A DNA stretch of 64,000 nt from Oncomelania hupensis (taxonomy: Eukaryota; Mollusca; Gastropoda; Littorinimorpha; Pomatiopsidae). The translations under genes were made by a program, and so were the position numbers. The stretch spans positions 33,206,060 to 33,270,059 of the forward strand of contig CM072527.1 of the NCBI GenBank assembly GCA_036898135.1, read 5' to 3'. The notes beneath the pieces were generated by a model that saw nothing but the letters and a program-made list of their open reading frames with translations, was not told the origin of the DNA and searched no databases. Below are positions 33,802-44,594 of this stretch, piece by piece (positions within the stretch are counted from its first letter, which is position 1; each line of letters opens with the position of its first letter).

Positions 33802-33873
33802 GTAAGTTCGCCCCTAAGAAAGTAAAATTTCACCTGCATTGGTGATGAATTTTAAAAAAAATTGTTAAGGTAG
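33802..33873 (-). repeat. Remainder of the interrupted SINE and flank
   Basis: GTAAGTTCGCCCCT continues the SINE beyond the LINE insertion. The expected tRNA-like head is not present, so the SINE is 5'-truncated or has a different head. The last five bases, GGTAG, are the target duplication of the following solo LTR. Confidence 0.6.
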
Positions 33874-34933
33874 TGTAACGTGGGGCTTAGTTGTTGCTGG
33901 GCTCTGCACAATGGAATGCTGTAACCCTCACGTCTTATTCTATGGGAACTGCTAGTTAGTCACCCGGTGAATTACTTTAATACATTTATTTGTTTAGCTC
34001 GGTCTGTGTTAAGGCTGGGGTACAGAGATAGATAGAAAAATGGTAAAAGATCACTGGCACACTAGCTTTCACACGGCTATGAATCGTATGTAGTCCAGCC
34101 ACTTGATAACAGTCAAAATCACACATTTATTTCTTCTACTCTATACACGATCTTCGAAGTACGAATCTAACTTAAAAGTTCAATTGTCAATGCGAATGGT
34201 TCGCTTGCTGATAGTCTAGGCAGCTATGTTTTCTTCATAGGGCACTGGCTACTAGCGTTCATGAAGAGTGGACTACTGTGGTCCTTTTGCTACAGTTTTA
34301 GTGCACTGTTTCCTGAGCACTTAACTGATCAATGGATGCATGGGTGAAGTGCTGCGTTGAGGTAGCTTCTGGTACACGCTGGGTCGTCGTGTAGTCTTTG
34401 ACTTTTGGTACGACGTTTGGGGCTATCTGCGCACGATGCTGTAGATGCCTCGGCAGCCAACTCGAATCGTAGATTAGGGTCTGCTCTTCTGTTGAGTTGG
34501 GCTCACGATATCCTGCCTGCTCATCTGTTCGACAATGTCAGGCCCGTGGCTACTTGATTGAATTCAAAAATTCAACAAGCACTGCTTCCCTGTTCTATCA
34601 GTGGAGAGATTTTTGCTAGGAAGTAGCTGTGTACTGTCCTAAGCTTTCCACACAACTGACCTATACTTGGCTTGGACTGAATCAGCCAGAACTGGTTCTA
34701 AACCTCTACCTGTGTCCCGATTTGCTGAAAACAATCTAAGTGGCTATGAAGTTCGAAACACTATCGTAGGCCGTGATGATGTCACTAAACGGCTCGCGTC
34801 AGCTCGCAGTGTGTGTGTACACATCAGTTATACCTTAATCGTCTGCTATAGACTACAGTAACCTTCTAAGTTTTACTACTGCTAGACAAGCAAAAGCTCA
34901 AATAGTGAGGGGTAAACGGGTCTGCTTGTGACA
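33874..34933 (-). repeat. Solo LTR of Gypsy B family, copy 1
   Basis: 1,060 bp. On the minus strand it starts TGTCACAAGCAG and ends CCACGTTACA. It matches the LTR of element B, for example GCTCGGTCTGTG and TGGGCTCTGCACAATGGAATG. It is flanked by perfect GGTAG (33869-33873 and 34934-34938). There is no internal element sequence, so it is a solo LTR from unequal LTR recombination. It is ~400 bp shorter than copy 2. Confidence 0.85.
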
Positions 34934-35092
34934 GGTAGGAGGACAACATTCGAGTATGGACTGGTTTGACACTGAGCAAAACCATCAGGGTTACTGAGGA
35001 CAGGGAAAGATGGAGTACGCTGCTTAAACGATCATCTGTGGTGCCCATACGACCTCCGAGTTACGGGATAGGATAGAATAGGAGAGAATTTT
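34934..35092 (+). mobile_element. LINE-R 3' end fragment
   Basis: Begins GGAGGACAACATTCGAG and ends TTACGGGATAGGATAG, the last ~130 bp of LINE-R with its (GGATA)n-type tail. Confidence 0.85.
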
Positions 35093-35174
35093 AAAAAAAA
35101 TCAAAACTAAAATATCATATGCGCGGGAAATATCTCTGCACTAGAACATTGTGAACCAGTGGATTTTAACGTTG

Positions 35175-35298
35175 AGCTTGTGTGTGTTTGTGTGTATGTG
35201 TGTGGGTGGGTGTGTTTGTGTGTGTGTGGTGTGTGTGGGTGTGTGTCCGTGTATGTGTGTGTGTGTTTGTGTGGATATGTGTGTGTGTGTGTGGTTGA
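35175..35298. repeat. (GT)n-rich low-complexity tract
   Basis: Interrupted GT/GTGG repeats. The Cys/Val-rich open frame across it is an artefact. Confidence 0.9.
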
Positions 35299-35504
35299 GA
35301 GTTAACATCCATCTAAGTGTACCTCAATCAACATAATATGTCCGGAGGCTAAACAGCTGTTGCAGGGCTAGTTCGAAGGTTCAAGTATTTTTGTAAAAAA
35401 AAATTAGCACCTAAAGAAAATAAATGATAAGTCTACTGTCTATATGCAACCATTGTACTCTTTTGTGTATTGCAGGAAGATCAGGTTGTGTCTCTATTCT
35501 GTAC

Positions 35505-35612
35505 ATTTTTACAGTGTTGTACATTTTTACAGTGTTGTACATTTTTACAGTGTTGTACATTTTACAGTGTTGTACATTTTTACAGTGTTGTACATTTTTA
35601 CAGTGTTGTGCA
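35505..35612. repeat. 18-bp tandem repeat, ~6 copies
   Basis: Unit TGTTGTACATTTTTACAG, repeated with one 2-bp-shortened copy (35558-35573). The divisible-by-three unit gives repeated peptides in several frames, with no sign of a gene. Confidence 0.9.
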
Positions 35613-35934
35613 TTTTTTCCCTGCATGACAAATTTGGTCATTTTGGAACTAAAAAAACTAACACGTAGTCGTGGTGGATTTAAAGTTGCCCACTTTGAAG
35701 TATTTCTGAATGTTTAGCGGAGAAAGGAGTTTACCCTAAACATGTGCATAGTTGTACCATGAAAATGTGATGTAGTGGGTACTCGCTCTTCCAACCCTCC
35801 GCTAATGTGTGTTTTGTCGCAATTTCGTTCTGTGATAATTATTTAAACCCATTGCTGTTGTTTACAAACAAGGACTGCCAGCGAGCTTAGCGATTGTTGT
35901 GCAAGGCTGGTTGAGTCCCTTCACTGCAGTGATT

Positions 35935-36275
35935 CGTTAGTTATTCATTGCTTACATGATCCAGCGGACTGCAAACCACAAAATCAAGATCATAACTTGG
36001 CTGAAAGAGGACTCACCCCTGATCCGCATAAAAGATCTGCTGAAGCAACTCCAGTGGTAACACTGAAGGCTCTCCACCAGCTGGTCATTGTACACTAAAA
36101 GCATCCCACGCAGGGGACGCTGAGACTATACTCTAGTTTATCGAACTCCCGTTTACAAAGACAAAATAGAATACAAGCATCATTATAAAATATCAACAAA
36201 ACACACACGTACAAAATGACTACATTGCTAAATAATAATATCATAGGAAGCCCTAGTGACTATTATAAAGTATGT
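35935..36275 (-). repeat. S2 repeat, 5'-truncated
   Basis: Conserved end GTTAGTTATTCATTGCTTAC at 35937. It extends to AGGAAGCCCTAGTGAC near 36260 and lacks the last ~60 bp of the family. Confidence 0.75.
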
Positions 36276-36349
36276 ACTAGTGACTAAACAAAGTATTAGT
36301 GGCATTGAAAAAATGTATAATATTAAAGGACAAAAAGACGCTGAGATGC

Positions 36350-36595
36350 CATTTTTTTAATCGACATTGCTAAAGCCTTTGACCTTATTCTTAAATTAGG
36401 ATTACTTAGAAATTCTAGTTGTGGGGCAGGGGTTACTTTAAGAAAATGTATTGCGGGGAAAGTGAGAGTGGGGCAGAAAGGTCAAAGGCACAATACTATG
36501 ATGGGCACATGTTACCATCTGAGAGGAATGCCTCAAGGCGATACTTTCGGTCCAGTTTTATTAAATCGTAATTTATGTTGGACCAACCTTCCTCA
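36350..36595 (+). pseudogene. LINE reverse-transcriptase fragment
   Basis: One open frame without a start codon reads DIAKAFDLILKLGLL, then YHLRGMPQGDTFGPVLLN. These are RT motifs A (the first catalytic Asp region) and the GxPQGxxxxPxL block. The YxDD box is missing, so it is a ~80-codon relic of a LINE distinct from LINE-R and Rex1. Confidence 0.7.
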
Positions 36596-37059
36596 TTACC
36601 TTGACTAGGTCATCATAAGCGTTCACTACACGTTAAGACTAGTTTTAACCTGTACTCACTTAAAACTCGCAAACCACTGGTTTTGTGTAGTCATCGTTAC
36701 CATCGATGCACAGAGGATATTTTGATTTTGTTAATCAAAAGATCAGATGAGATACAGGCCTTGTTGCCAAAATAATTTCAATCTTTAGCTTTACTAAAAC
36801 CTTCATTGTCGCATTCAAATTAGTTTAAATGATTATGGAAATGTACTCTTCCGTATAACGTTTATAGTAGCCTTAAAACTGACCAATATCTATCAGATTA
36901 CATAATCATTTACTCTGTCACTTTGGCTGCAAGAATGACATAATATAATTTTGATATGAACTAAAACGTTTCAAGTCGGTTTTTACTGTGCTACATGTTA
37001 CATGTAAAACTATATCCGTTATGCTATTTACAACAATAAAACACGTTTTCGACTGAGGT
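36596..37059. other. No recognisable feature
   Basis: AT-rich. An open frame on the minus strand at 36918-37181 overlaps the SINE and has no domain. Confidence 0.4.
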
Positions 37060-37280
37060 AAAGGACACATATGTAACTTAGGCACGAAACTTTTCAGGTC
37101 GAGGGTTTTCCCCGGGTACTCCGGTTTCTTCATTCGCCCCATTTCAAAAATGGTATTGGATGCAGTCAATTTAAATGTCAAAAATACAGACTTATTTCTC
37201 TTCCTCGTTCTGTGAAAGCGATCTCTTCGGATCGCCGCGTTTTGAGTTCGATTTAAGAAAAACCTTGTGATAGCACCGTG

Positions 37281-37362
<82 letters not shown>

Positions 37363-37372
37363 CTTCTCTTAA
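37060..37372 (+). mobile_element. SINE, head missing
   Basis: Matches the SINE at 47690: ATGTAACTTAGGCACGA, GGGTTTTCCCCGGGTACTCC, AAATGGTATTGGATGCAGTC, GATCGCCGCGTTTTGAG, then a (TTA)n(GTA)n tail at 37280-37360. The tRNA-like promoter part is absent, so it is 5'-truncated. Confidence 0.75.
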
Positions 37373-38340
37373 AGGCCTACATGTGTTTTGAAGACAAGCG
37401 AGATGTGTACATATAGATAGATAGATATAATATTTTAAACCCTAGGTGAAGAGCATCCACTGTAATAATCTGGATGAATAAATAATTTTATGATCATGCT
37501 GTCTATGATTAAAATTTGGTGGAAGTGTCCTCAAACTCACTTGAAAAGTGTGTTATCCCACAGGCAACTGGCGTCTGTCTAATCAATAACAATGATGGAT
37601 TTGTGTGCCAAATTGATAATCAAGCAGGAATTTCAGTTCATGAGGTTATTTTATCTATGCTAAAATTGTAAGTACAGAGCAGGTTTATACAGTATCGAAG
37701 AGCGTTCATCTTCACGTTGCGCGTTTTGAAGTTTAACAGTGAAAGCGTGTAAAGAGTTTGTTAATAGCTTTACTTGAAAAAGAGAAGTATTCAGTATAGC
37801 GCGATTAACAATTTAGAACACCTTAAGATGTGCAGTTGAAGAACTTTGAACAGCTTTAAGTGTAACAGTGCATTTTTAATAGTTTAAGGTAAGATTTAGG
37901 TACAGTTTAGTGGAATAATAACTTAAAATATTTTGTTTAGGTCACACTTTGTAGCAGAGACTTACGTCGCCTCTCCACCATTTGTGCCTCTGACCGTATA
38001 GCCTACCTAGTACGCCGGGTGACGTAACATACAACGGATTCTTTTTCAGTGCCGGGAAGGGGAAGCGATTACTTAATATTTCAAGAAAACCTCTCTGTTA
38101 CTAGTGGCAGAGATGGCTGCAGAGGCGACGTATAAGCCTCGGCTGTCTCGAATTTCGAACAGCCTTAAGTTTTCAATGCAGGTTTATAATTATATAGAAA
38201 TAACTTTTAGGTTATGTACAGCTTTAGGAGAGCTTAAAGGTCTACTTCCACACCAAACGATATTTTAATCATGTGTAGAGGTTCTGAAAATATGCATATG
38301 CAACAGTTTGCCGGCTCATATCATTCTTCGACAGTGGTAT
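37373..38340. repeat. Degenerate tandem repeat with unassigned flanks
   Basis: Units resembling GTGCAGT-GAACTTTGAACAGC, TTTTAATAGTTTAAGGT and GTACAGTTTAG recur at 37700-37930 and 38150-38240, and again at 48100-48640. The unit is roughly 110-140 bp and heavily diverged. No gene was seen. Confidence 0.4.
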
Positions 38341-38371
38341 TTTTCGAAAATGCACACCTGTTTTTTCTTAT

Positions 38372-38373
<2 letters not shown>

Positions 38374-38426
<53 letters not shown>

Positions 38427-38462
38427 TGGGGAAGGCGGGAGAGGGGGGAGAGGGGGGGGGGC
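38374..38462. repeat. (GA)n microsatellite with G-rich end
   Basis: About 24 GA units, then GGGAGAGGGGGGAG-type sequence. Confidence 0.95.
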
Positions 38463-38489
38463 GGTTATGTCACGAGATTACGGAAGTGA

Positions 38490-39211
38490 TCCCGTGAACT
38501 TCACAACTAATGTAAGCTTACTTTCGTCTGCTTGTTGAAATGTTGAAGTCATAAGTACCGTAAGCTATGCCAAGTAATTGACCCAAAGTAAAGATTAAAA
38601 GAGTTAATGCTTTCGTTTCAAGTGGACCTTTAAAAACAATAGCAATGACGCAAACGATGACGTACACATTTGCAATTGCATTAATACCTCAGAACCTATT
38701 TCAACAATTGTTAACAAATTTTTAACTTGTTTTCTAAATTATTAATTTTAAACTTATGATTCTTTAATGCATAATAGATAACAATGTGACGCACATATTT
38801 TGGTCAACCTCACCTCTAGGTCAAGGTCACTGGAGCTGTCCAAAGTCGGTTAGTATAGGTACTTTGAAATGATCTCGACCCTAAACTATGAGAGACACAA
38901 AAGCCAAACTTGTTGTATATAGAGATGATAGATGGATCTTTTATATGTGTTCCGTTTTGGGGTTGATCTTGAAGGTCAATGTCATTTTAGGCCTTGCAAA
39001 ACATTTTTTTTAAAAATAGGTCGTCGTACAGTGCAATGGCTCTATATTAACCCATAGTATGCAACAACAATGGTTTATTTGATCATACATGAAGCATGAG
39101 AGGTCACTGAAGGTCAAGGTCATCCCAAAATAACTTTTTTGGAATAATACAGGTTTTGCTGGTAAAAAAAAAAAAAGTAAATGTGTGTATTTGGAGCCGA
39201 ATATCAAAGTC
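38490..39211. repeat. AAGGTCA-type repeat region
   Basis: Contains several TAGGTCAAGGTCACTGG, TGAAGGTCAATGTCA and GAAGGTCAAGGTCAT words, a repeat type common in molluscan noncoding DNA. It is the target into which the foldback element inserted; the same kind of sequence resumes at 43135 (CAAGGTCAAGAGCATAG). Confidence 0.5.
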
Positions 39212-40280
39212 TTCTCTATGGGGCGCCATGTGTCCATTTATTCTATGTGACCATTCTATACATAGAATAAATTATATGCACATAGAAAGCATTCTATACA
39301 CACAAAAAGCATTCATTAGTTGAAATTCCATTTATAAAAAAGAAACCAATATTGTAAGTCATAGAATAAAATTCTTTGTATAGAATAACATTCTATAATA
39401 TAGTGTAAAATTCTATGTCCATAATACAATTCTATGTATAGAATGACATTTTATAATAGAGAATAATATTCTATGTATGTAATACAATTCTATATAATAG
39501 AATGCACTTGTATGCATAGAATTATATTCTATAACATAGAATGAATTCTATTACAAAGAATGAATTCTATAACATAGAATGAATTCTTTAAAATAAAATA
39601 AATTGCATGACATAGAATTATTTCTATACGCATAGAATTCATTCTATAACATAGAATGAATTCTTTAACATAAAATAAATTATATGACATAAAATGAATT
39701 CTATGTGCATAGAATAAATTGTATAACATAGAATGAATTCTATAATAAAGAATGAATTCTATATGCATAGAATGAATTTTATAGCATAGAATGAATTCTA
39801 TGACATAGAATTCATTCTATGACATAGAATGAATTCTATAGGCATAGAATGAATAGTATAACATAGAATGAATAAGATGACATAGAATGAATTATATGAC
39901 ATAGAATGAATTCTATGACATAGAATGAATTCTATAACATAGAATGAATTATATAGCATAGAATGAATTCTATGACATAGAATTTATTCTATAGCATAGA
40001 ATGAATTTTATGTTACAGACTGAATTCTATGTCATAGAATTCATTCTATGCTATATAATTCATTCTATATTATAGAATTCATTCTATGTCATAGAAATCA
40101 TTCTATGTCATCTTATTCATTCTATGTTATACTATCCATTATATGCTATAGAATTCATTCTATGTCATAGAATTCATTCTATGTCATAGAATTCATTCTA
40201 TGTTATACAATGAAATCAATATAAAAACTTTTTTTTTAAATAGTAAAAACTGGGGCACTGTCAAGGTATAGAGAACATTT

Positions 40281-41036
40281 CGGGATATTGTGATGTTTTG
40301 AACATAGCACACTCGTGCAATAATGATTACAGAGCGATTTGTCACTGACATTCAGTTTAGAGTTGACGACATGCAGTGCTTCATCATTTGCGCTCGAAGT
40401 GGAAATCGATGAAAGGAAATGTTCTTTTCTTTGCAGAAAGGTTTTACGTCGGAGTTAGAGCATCCAAACACAGCACAGTACTTCACCATTTTCAAACTCG
40501 ATCACGCTGTGTTATTCCCGCAGCACGTGGCCGCCACGCCTTTGTGCATAGCGCCCTGGGGGGCCGCTTGGGGTGAAATAGATTTTTTGCAATATTCAGC
40601 TTTAGGAACCTTTCATTTATTATGTCTAAGAGTTGTATATTCGACCTTTAAATATATTAATTATTGCTTTTTATTAGTGTACAGTACGGTTATTTCTTCG
40701 GTATTGAGCGAAAAGAACTGATTATTTAATTAGATTTTGTCACTATAAACCCTTACAGAACCTCAGCACATTGTAATGAAAAAAGCAAGCACGCAGGGGC
40801 GGAGGGGGGGGGGGGAGGGTGTGACGTCAATTATTTTTATTGCTAAGCGATCTACTCACACTAATTATACTGTCGAAGTCGTCCGCATCAAGAAACCTAA
40901 ATGCTTGTTCACGAAATTATGATGTCTGATAAAGCCGCAGAGCGCTTGGTACGTCAGCCATTTCTTCAGTTCTCGCGCGTGCAAGGCTCCACGTGTCCCT
41001 TTATACGTCACAGCCTCGCTTCACAAAGAATGACCT
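40281..41036. other. Loop of the foldback element, unique part
   Basis: Contains overlapping open frames at 40376-40721 (66 and 100 codons) with no recognised domain, a G12-type run at 40805, and GC-richer patches (40520-40570, 40920-41010). It could be captured host sequence. An element-specific gene is not supported. Confidence 0.3.
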
Positions 41037-41330
41037 AGTTGCGCATAGAATGAGCATTCTATGTTATAGAATGAACATTCTATGTTATAGAATGGATTCT
41101 ATGTTATAGCATGAACATTCTAAGTTATACAATGGATTCTATGTTATAGAATGAACATTCTATGTTATAGAATGAATTTTATGTTATAGAATGACCATTC
41201 TATGTTATAGAATGAACATTCTATGTTATAGAATGGATCCTATGTTATAGAATGAACCATCTATGTTATAGAATGAACATTCTATAACATAGAATGCATT
41301 CTATGTGCACCAAATGTTAAAAAACAATTC
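41037..41330. repeat. Third array of the palindromic unit, inside the loop
   Basis: Variant units of the form TAGAATGAACATTCTATGTTA repeat about 13 times. They are closely related to the arm unit but carry ACA or GG at the centre instead of GAATTC. Confidence 0.85.
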
Positions 41331-41517
41331 TATGAAAATAGAATGTATTCAGTGTTGCGAATAAAATCCATTTTATGTTAAAAAAATGAATTTTATGTCA
41401 TACAATTCTTGCTGTGTTATACAATTATTTCTATATACATATAATTCATTTCATTCACATAAAATTAAAAAACACAACTAATAAATTGTAACAAAATTTA
41501 GAATTTAAAAAAAGATA

Positions 41518-42020
41518 TTGTATGACACATCACCACATCGCATCATCACCACATCGATCACATCATCACATCACATCACTGCATCACATTGCTTCATCAC
41601 CATCATCGTGAAAACGCACCACCACATAAAATCACATCATATCAACAAATCATCACATCACATCAGCCGACATCACAGCAGCAGCACATCTTCACATTGC
41701 AGCAGACAGCACATATCATGGCATCAGTGAATCACATCACATAATCTAATCACCCCACCCCTCCCACCCATCACATTTGTGGTGCAGTGTGGTGTGATTT
41801 AGAGTGATGTAGTGTGGTGATGTGATGTGGTAATGTGTATGTATGTATCTGCAATACAGTTCTATTATGCCTTAAAAGCAGTGAATCAGACCACATCGTC
41901 ACATAACCTAATCACTCCACCACACCTACCCATCACATTTGTGGTGCAGTGTGATGTAGAGTGATGTGGTGTGGTGATGGGATGTGGCAATGTGTATATC
42001 TCTCTGCAATACAGTCCCAT
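41518..42020. repeat. (CATCA)n-like tract and a ~155-bp direct duplication
   Basis: CATCACATCAC-rich DNA at 41520-41710. A ~155-bp sequence containing CCCATCACATTTGTGGTGCA then occurs twice in tandem (from ~41725 and ~41880), each going from CATCA-rich to GTGATG-rich, so each can fold back. Confidence 0.75.
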
Positions 42021-43284
42021 GCCATAAAAAATGTTCTCTATACCTTGACAGTGCCCCAGTTTTTACTATTTAAAAAAAAAGTGTATATATTGATTTCATT
42101 CTATAACATAGAATGAAGTCTATGACATAGAATGAATTCTATGACATAGAATGAATTCTATGACATAGAATGAATTCTATGACATAGAATGAATTCTATA
42201 GCATAGAATGAATAGTATAACATAGAATGAATAAGATGACATAGAATGAATTCTATGACATAGAATGAATTCTATAACATAGAATGAATTCTATAGCAAA
42301 GAATGAATTCTATGACATAGAATTTATTCTATAGCATAGAATGAATTCTATAGCATAGAATGAATTCTATGACATAGGATTCATTCTGTAACATAGAATT
42401 CATTCTATGCTATAGAATAAATTCTATGTCATAGAATTCATTCTATGCTATAGAATTCATTCTATGTTATAGAATTCATTCTATGCTATAGAATAAATTC
42501 TATGTCATAGAATTCATTCTATGCTATAGAATTCATTCTATGTTATAGAATTCATTCTATGTCATAGAATGAATTCTATGTCATAGAATTCATTCTATGC
42601 TATAAAATTCATTCTATGCATATAGAATTTATTCTTTATTATAGAATTCATTCTATGTTATACAATTTATTCTATGCACATAGAATTCATTGTATGTCAT
42701 ATAATTTATTTTATGTTAAAGAATTCATTCTATGTTATAGAATGAATTGTATGCACATAGAATAAATTCTATGTTATAGAATTCATTCTTTGTAATAGAA
42801 TTCATTCTATGTTATAGAATACAATTCTATGCATACAAGTGCATTCTATAATATAGAATTGTATTACATACATAGAATCTTATTCTCTATTATAAAATTT
42901 TATTCTATACATAGAATTGTATTATGGACATAGAATTTTACACTATATTATAGAATGTTATTCTATACAAAGAATTTTATTCTATGACTTACAATATTGG
43001 TTTCTTTTTTATAAATGGAATTTCAACTAATGAATGCTTTTTGTGTGCATAGAATGCTTTCTATGTGCATATAATTTATTCTATGTATAGAATAGTCACA
43101 TAGAATAAATGGACACATGGCGCCCCATATTCTCAAGGTCAAGAGCATAGAAATATCAAAGTCGGTATTACTTTACATTTTATGCTACTGTTCCAATTTT
43201 ATTTTAAAATTGACATTCATTTTCATGTTAAATATTGCAAGTTCCATTAGGAGCATGTGAGTCCTATGGGTTTTGCTCTTCTAG

Positions 43285-43400
43285 TTAGATTAGATTAGAT
43301 AATCAATGTTTTTAGTGCCCAACGGACTGTTAGGCCCCGAATCAGGACCACTTCTAATTATAAATATGTATTTAGGTTGAAAGAGTGTGTGATGTTTGGT
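43285..43400 (-). repeat. LINE/S2-type 3' end with (TCTAA)n tail
   Basis: The plus strand shows GATTAGATTAGATAATCAATG, then CCAACGGACTGTTAGGCCCCG and AATCAGGACCAC, a diverged version of the shared 3' end. The body is lost. Confidence 0.5.
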
Positions 43401-43424
43401 GACAGCAGCTGTGGATTGGTTGCG

Positions 43425-43725
43425 AGTTAGTTAGTCATTGTTTATAGGGTCCAGCGGACAGCAAGGAGCCGAATCAGGACCACAACTTGGTTGAAAGAGG
43501 ACTCATTCCCGATCCGTATAAAAGATCTGCTGAAACAACCCTACTGGTAACACTGAAGGCACTCTACAAGCCGGTCACTTTACAGTAAAGGCATTCCATG
43601 CAGGGGACGCTGAGGCTGTACTCTAATTTATCGAACCTCCGTTTACAAAAAACAAGGTAGAATATGAACCTCATTATAAAATATTAGCAAAGCACACATA
43701 ATTGCTAAATAATAATACCATTGAA
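43425..43725 (-). repeat. S2 repeat, 5'-truncated
   Basis: GTTAGTTAGTCATTGTTTATAG at its conserved end, then GGTCCAGCGGACAGCAAGGAG and AAAGATCTGCTGAAACAACC. It ends near AATAATACCATTGAAACCC. Confidence 0.7.
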
Positions 43726-44560
43726 ACCCATATAGTCCGTTAGGTGGCCTATGACCCCCCTTACCCCCCCCTAGGGAATTTATGAGACATATATCCGCAG
43801 GTACCCTGGTCATCAAGTTACTGATTGCCGGTTGTTTGGTTTTGATAAACGGGTGGGTTTGGGTACCAGACAGCCCAGAAGGGCCCATTTTTCCTTCTTT
43901 GGGCCCTATATTTGCAATTGGGCGGTATGGTTCATTGGAGAGCTGTTGTGTTAAGGTTTATCAACATAGTTCTAATCAGTTTACAGTTTTTGGAAGATAA
44001 TTGATTGTTGTTTGTTTTAGTATGTGTTTTGTGATAATATCATGTTCATTAAGGGCATGGCTGGGGTACGCCTCTTGGCGTAAGGGTAAAAACCCGTTTT
44101 CACAATCTGCGACCTATACAGTTCCGTTTTGTTTTCATTTGGCCTATCTTAAACACATAGCTACACGACTTATGAAATCTAGCAGTTGATTCCAAGTGCC
44201 TGGTGAAGGTACTCGACTTACTGTGGACCTGGTGCCCTGATTTGGGTAAGAATACCCTCCGAGAATTACTGTTCTGTGCGGTCTCTATCTTAAACAACTG
44301 AACACTTCCCCTTGTGGACCAAACAAGGCAAATACAGTCTAATGCCTTTGTTATCAAGCAACTGATTTCAGGCTGTCTAGTTTTGATAGCCCCAAATTGT
44401 GGCTGTAGCATTTACAGATGCAAGGGTACCCCCTAAAAGCAGCTGTTCACATACTCTGTAAGTGTCATGTTTTGGCACTTCTGCTCACTTGTGGCAATGT
44501 TCTTGGTTTTTCATTTTAAAGAAAATACAATCACATGTAAAATCCATTATTTCATTTTTT
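43726..44560. other. Noncoding upstream region of the broken gene family
   Basis: Two related ~50-bp stretches (GGTCATCAAGTTACTGATTG at 43808 and TTATCAAGCAACTGATTTCA at 44349, each followed by GTTTTGATA) suggest an internal duplication. No protein domain in any frame. Confidence 0.35.
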
Positions 44561-44594
44561 GCAGGTGTCGTGTAAAGAAGTAGAAATCTGAAGA

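Larger units (their letters stand above)
39217..43129. mobile_element. Foldback element: 3.9-kb giant palindrome of 19-bp units
   Basis: Left arm 39217-40280 and right arm 42031-43129 are inverse complements over ~1.07 kb. The outer ends are TATGGGGCGCCATGTGTCC and its complement. Perfect TTCTC lies on both sides (39212-39216 and 43130-43134). Each arm is mostly a tandem array of a 19-bp unit (GACATAGAATGAATTCTAT) that is itself nearly palindromic. The inner arm edge shares TAGTAAAAACTGGGGCACTG. A 1.75-kb loop separates the arms. There is no transposase. A 5-bp duplication and long inverted ends make this a foldback-type, non-autonomous DNA element of uncertain superfamily. Confidence 0.85.

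Noticed and set aside
39520..42780. Array of short palindromic repeats resembling CRISPR
   Set aside because: Units are contiguous 19-bp near-palindromes with no unique spacers, arranged as inverted arms of a mobile element in a eukaryotic context.
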